Positions 24,886 to 26,635 of a stretch of 26,635 nt of DNA are shown here, in pieces. Source of the stretch: Candidatus Hodarchaeota archaeon (GTDB taxonomy: Archaea > Asgardarchaeota > Heimdallarchaeia > Hodarchaeales > Hodarchaeaceae); assembly GCA_016840305.1 (NCBI GenBank), contig JAEOSP010000538.1, positions 1 through 26,635 of the forward strand, written 5' to 3'. The notes below the pieces were generated by a model. That model did no database searches, had not been told where the DNA came from, and worked only from the letters and a program-made list of their open reading frames with translations. Position 1 is the first letter of the stretch, and each line of letters begins with the position of its first letter. The translations under genes and the position numbers were made by a program.

Positions 24886-24912
24886 ATACAGGGCCTGATT
24901 AATCATTAACCC
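24886..24912 (-). other. tRNA-Ser intron 2 (27 nt, D-loop)
   Basis: The intron interrupts the D-loop between GCGGAC and UAC. The bulge-helix-bulge is complete: central helix GCGG/CUGU (two wobble pairs), bulges AC^G and AU^U, inner helix GGUU/GGCC (two wobble pairs). The mature loop AAGCGGACUAC has the length and GG position typical of archaeal tRNA-Ser. Confidence 0.78.
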
Positions 24913-24924
24913 GTCCGCTTGGCT

Positions 24925-24968
24925 ATCAGGTCTCGGAGAATTCAGTATCTCCTAAACAAAGTCTAGAA
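24925..24968 (-). other. tRNA-Ser intron 1 (44 nt, position 8/9)
   Basis: The intron lies between the acceptor stem and the D-arm. The bulge-helix-bulge is complete: central helix CGGG/CCUG, bulges GU^U and AU^A, inner helix UCU/AGA, outer GC/GC. Inside, two hairpins can form: CUAGAC-UUU-GUUUAG (overlapping the inner helix) and GGAGA/UCUCC. Confidence 0.82.
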
Positions 24969-24994
24969 ACCCCGGCAAAACGGATAGTTGTTGA

Positions 24995-25450
24995 TTAATT
25001 ACTAGTTTTAAAATCGTACATTGTTACAGTCCCGCCAGCTGCAATTATTGTCAGAATAATGCCCAAGATCAAGAGAGTGATTGAGGTTCTAACGTCGTAT
25101 GCAAATCTAGTCGAGTACCTGATCATGAAAATTCCACCCGCTCCTAAACCATAAAACAGAGCTGCGATTAATGATTCAATCAAGAACTGCTCACTAGCAG
25201 ACTTGAATACTGGAACAAGTGCTGTTTGCGTTTGACCCATCGGCAGTGGATTCTCTGTTAAATTGTATATTCCTCCAGCCAGAATGAAAAGTGTGGCCAA
25301 GAGAATTACCAAAATAACGTACTTATGAGGAGCCTCGTATGGTAATGCGAAGTCAGGTCTTCTAAAGTCGATTTTTGGTTTTTTGAAACCAGGAATCCAA
25401 GGTGTTCTTGATTCTTTGTCATTTACTTGTTCGTTTTCTTTTTCAGACAT
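24995..25450 (-). CDS. OSTC/OST3-OST6-like oligosaccharyltransferase subunit
   Basis: A 151-residue membrane protein with a charged, Pro-rich N-terminal tail (about 1-42) and three hydrophobic segments (44-63, 89-110, 123-144). The order and spacing match the eukaryotic OSTC (DC2) protein of about 149 residues. OSTC has G-G-I-I-Y-D at the end of helix 1, then E-P-P-S-V-G, here G-G-I-Y-N and E-N-P-L-P-M-G. Its helix 2 starts Y-I-M-E-G-L and carries a G-G-x-G-F pattern, here F-L-I-E-S-L and G-A-G-G-I-F. OSTC and the OST3/OST6 membrane part contact the catalytic STT3 subunit and, in eukaryotes, link N-glycosylation to the translocon. Homologues have been reported from Asgard archaea. The ATG has GAGG 9 bases upstream and a TATA-like element further up. 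tRNA-Ser follows after 18 bases. The homology call is by eye. Confidence 0.75.
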   Translation of the reverse strand: MSEKENEQVNDKESRTPWIPGFKKPKIDFRRPDFALPYEAPHKYVILVILLATLFILAGGIYNLTENPLPMGQTQTALVPVFKSASEQFLIESLIAALFYGLGAGGIFMIRYSTRFAYDVRTSITLLILGIILTIIAAGGTVTMYDFKTSN

Positions 25451-25496
25451 TTATTTTGCCTCTATTAATCGACTTGGTTGAAAAGATACGCTCTTC

Positions 25497-25508
25497 CTAT
25501 AAATAATC
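25497..25508 (-). promoter_or_regulatory. TATA-like element for the OSTC-like gene
   Basis: The minus strand reads GATTATTTATAG, about 50 bases before the ATG at 25450. This would place the transcription start about 25 bases ahead of the start codon. Since no clear promoter lies in the 18 bases before tRNA-Ser, it may also drive that tRNA. Confidence 0.35.
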
Positions 25509-25678
25509 GATATTATTGAAGTCAAATTACTGTTCAACGTATACATTATTAGGAAGTTCTCTATATTCTCTGATATAGCCGACAGTGCTTGTAATTGTAC
25601 GAGACGGGGTGAAATGAAGAGGTTTTAATTTCCTTTCGATAAAGATTTTTTCCCTAGATCTGAATTATAGGCTGATTA

Positions 25679-26635
25679 TCATTCCTTAGAAATTTGTAAA
25701 AGGCTTAAAAATTCTTCATTTCCCATTCTTTCTAATTCTGCTATACTTAAAATCGTAAAAAATTTTGCTGATTTTGAATTTTGATTGTTTTTATCTAAAG
25801 TCGTATCTACAAACCATATGGCCCTCTTACCTAAGAAATGAGACAGTTTATTGAGTAACAGAATGCGATTATTCTCTCTTTCATTATCTAGTGATGAGAC
25901 TCCCGTAATGATTGTATTTTCGGGATTTATTACTCTATTATCAGCATCATCTTGAGTTTCACTTAAGGATAACCCATCAAATGGTTCTGATTTAAACCAT
26001 AGTACTTCAATGTCTTTTTCATGGAGATAACCAGCCACTTCTTTTTGTAACTGTGATTTAGGTGAACACATATCTTTAAAGATCGAAGTTTCAAGATTTT
26101 TACTGGTTTCGGTGAATAAATCAAGAGGATGATCAAGATTATCACCCATTATCTTCTGAATTCTTTGATAGCTGTCTACCTTAGGGGAAGATAACCCTCT
26201 TTCATATTTGTATAGTGATTGACGAGAGATACCGATTTTATCTGCAAGATTCTGTATATCTAGTTCTAAACGCTTCCGTCTTTCAATAAATCGCTCTTTA
26301 GAAAGATTAACATAAATTCCCCCTCTTTGGGCGTATCTTGTAATGTTGAATGTGTTTGTGGTCAAAGAAAATTCCTTAAGAAACAGTTGTAAGGTTTGTA
26401 TAGAAATTGCTGGAACATTATGTCTTCTGTAAAGGGTCGCGTTCTTAACTTTTTTACCTGTAGCAAATTGAGCAATTATTAATGGTTTTCCCCTTATTAG
26501 ATTTGCAATCAACTGCAATTCAATTGAGGCTTGTTTCTTAAACAAATCCAGCTCTGCTAAAACTCTTGTGATGATTTTTATAGGTCGTTCGGGATAGACA
26601 CTGCTTGGTTTTTTAGCAATAAAATCAAAAGAAGA
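25679..26635 (-). CDS. COG1395-type HTH (XRE family) transcriptional regulator, partial
   Basis: The frame stays open to the right edge of the window; the residues upstream of the TTG at 26545 (reading F-D-F-I-A-K-K, then P-I-K-I-I-T-R-V-L-A-E-L) clearly belong to the protein, so the true start is outside. At least 318 residues are visible. The N-terminal part has the family pattern L-I-A-N-L-I-R-G-K-P-L-I-I-A and later Y-A-Q-R-G-G-I-Y-V-N. An XRE-type HTH follows, with N-L-A-D-K-I-G-I-S-R-Q-S-L-Y-K-Y-E-R-G (about 98-116, counted from that TTG). The C-terminal part has an I-T-G-V-S-S-L-D region with no assigned function. Members occur widely in archaea as putative DNA-binding regulators; targets are unknown. 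Confidence 0.85.
   Translation of the reverse strand, partial: SSFDFIAKKPSSVYPERPIKIITRVLAELDLFKKQASIELQLIANLIRGKPLIIAQFATGKKVKNATLYRRHNVPAISIQTLQLFLKEFSLTTNTFNITRYAQRGGIYVNLSKERFIERRKRLELDIQNLADKIGISRQSLYKYERGLSSPKVDSYQRIQKIMGDNLDHPLDLFTETSKNLETSIFKDMCSPKSQLQKEVAGYLHEKDIEVLWFKSEPFDGLSLSETQDDADNRVINPENTIITGVSSLDNERENNRILLLNKLSHFLGKRAIWFVDTTLDKNNQNSKSAKFFTILSIAELERMGNEEFLSLLQISKE

Larger units (their letters stand above)
24788..24976 (-). tRNA. tRNA-Ser(UGA) with three introns
   Basis: The 189-base minus-strand locus gives an 85-nt class II tRNA after removing three introns. The acceptor stem is GCCGGGG/CCCCGGC with discriminator G, the D-stem GCC/GGC with loop AAGCGGACUAC, the anticodon arm CUGGC-CUUGAGA-GCCAG (anticodon UGA), the long variable arm has a GUAC/GUAC stem, and the T-arm is GAGGG-UUCAAAU-CCCUC. 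The G discriminator and long variable arm identify Ser. Lengths add up exactly (85 + 44 + 27 + 33 = 189). No 3' CCA is encoded. The tRNA starts 18 bases after the stop of the OSTC-like gene on the same strand and may be cut from a joint transcript. Confidence 0.95.

Noticed and set aside
25679..26545. Complete 288-residue regulator starting at TTG 26545
   Set aside because: The frame upstream is open to the window edge and encodes residues that fit the family, so the gene is partial, not complete.

Overview
The window reads as a chromosomal segment of an AT-rich archaeon, most likely a member of the Asgard (Promethearchaeota) group. The archaeal assignment is firm: split RNA polymerase subunits A' and A'', subunit D with two ferredoxin-like cluster motifs, L30e, L18e, a TFIIB-type factor, a DUF655-KsgA pair, an archaeal-type NusA, and tRNAs interrupted by bulge-helix-bulge introns. 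The Asgard assignment is an inference. It rests mainly on a small three-helix membrane protein (24995-25450) that looks like the eukaryotic oligosaccharyltransferase subunit OSTC/OST3-OST6, and on the mix of archaeal information genes with large, heavily sequon-bearing surface proteins.

Layout. (1) 1-4332, minus strand: rpoA1-rpoA2-rpl30e-nusA (nusA cut by the window edge), tightly packed but with no rpoB upstream of rpoA1. (2) 4706-13999: a surface or pilus-like locus built around a divergent promoter region at 7193-7503. Leftward run a one-CxxC small protein, a VirB11/GspE/FlaI-type ATPase and a polytopic membrane protein that appears split by a +1 frameshift in a G5 run. Rightward run a FlaJ/TadC-like platform protein, a 1169-residue secreted and membrane-anchored protein with over 40 N-glycosylation sequons, and an unrecognised two-helix membrane protein. 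(3) 14151-16388, minus: rpoD-rpl18e-rpl13-rps9 followed by tRNA-Ile(GAU) with two introns. (4) 16389-20011: a small membrane protein, convergent with DUF655-ksgA, then a TFB gene. (5) 20543-23455: two tandem, clearly different EF-1A-family GTPases. (6) 23668-25450, minus: the OSTC-like gene, tRNA-Ser(UGA) with three introns, rps10 and rps7. (7) 25679-26635: the C-terminal part of a COG1395-type HTH regulator that runs off the right edge.

How it fits together. Most of the window is information processing: transcription (RpoA1, RpoA2, RpoD, NusA, TFB) and translation (L30e, L18e, L13, S9, S7, S10, two EF-1A-type GTPases, KsgA, two tRNAs). The arrangement is a broken-up version of the classical archaeal ribosomal and polymerase operons. 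The non-housekeeping part is the envelope-facing locus of region 2. The OSTC-like protein may take part in N-glycosylating such surface proteins. The most noteworthy items are the OSTC-like protein, the multi-intron tRNAs (tRNA-Ser has three introns, including one at position 8/9), the possible TrbC/VirB2-like repeated units in the frameshifted membrane gene next to a pilus ATPase, the divergent EF-1A pair, and a hairpin plus 21-codon leader ORF ahead of rps10. All family calls were made by eye from motifs; no database search was run.
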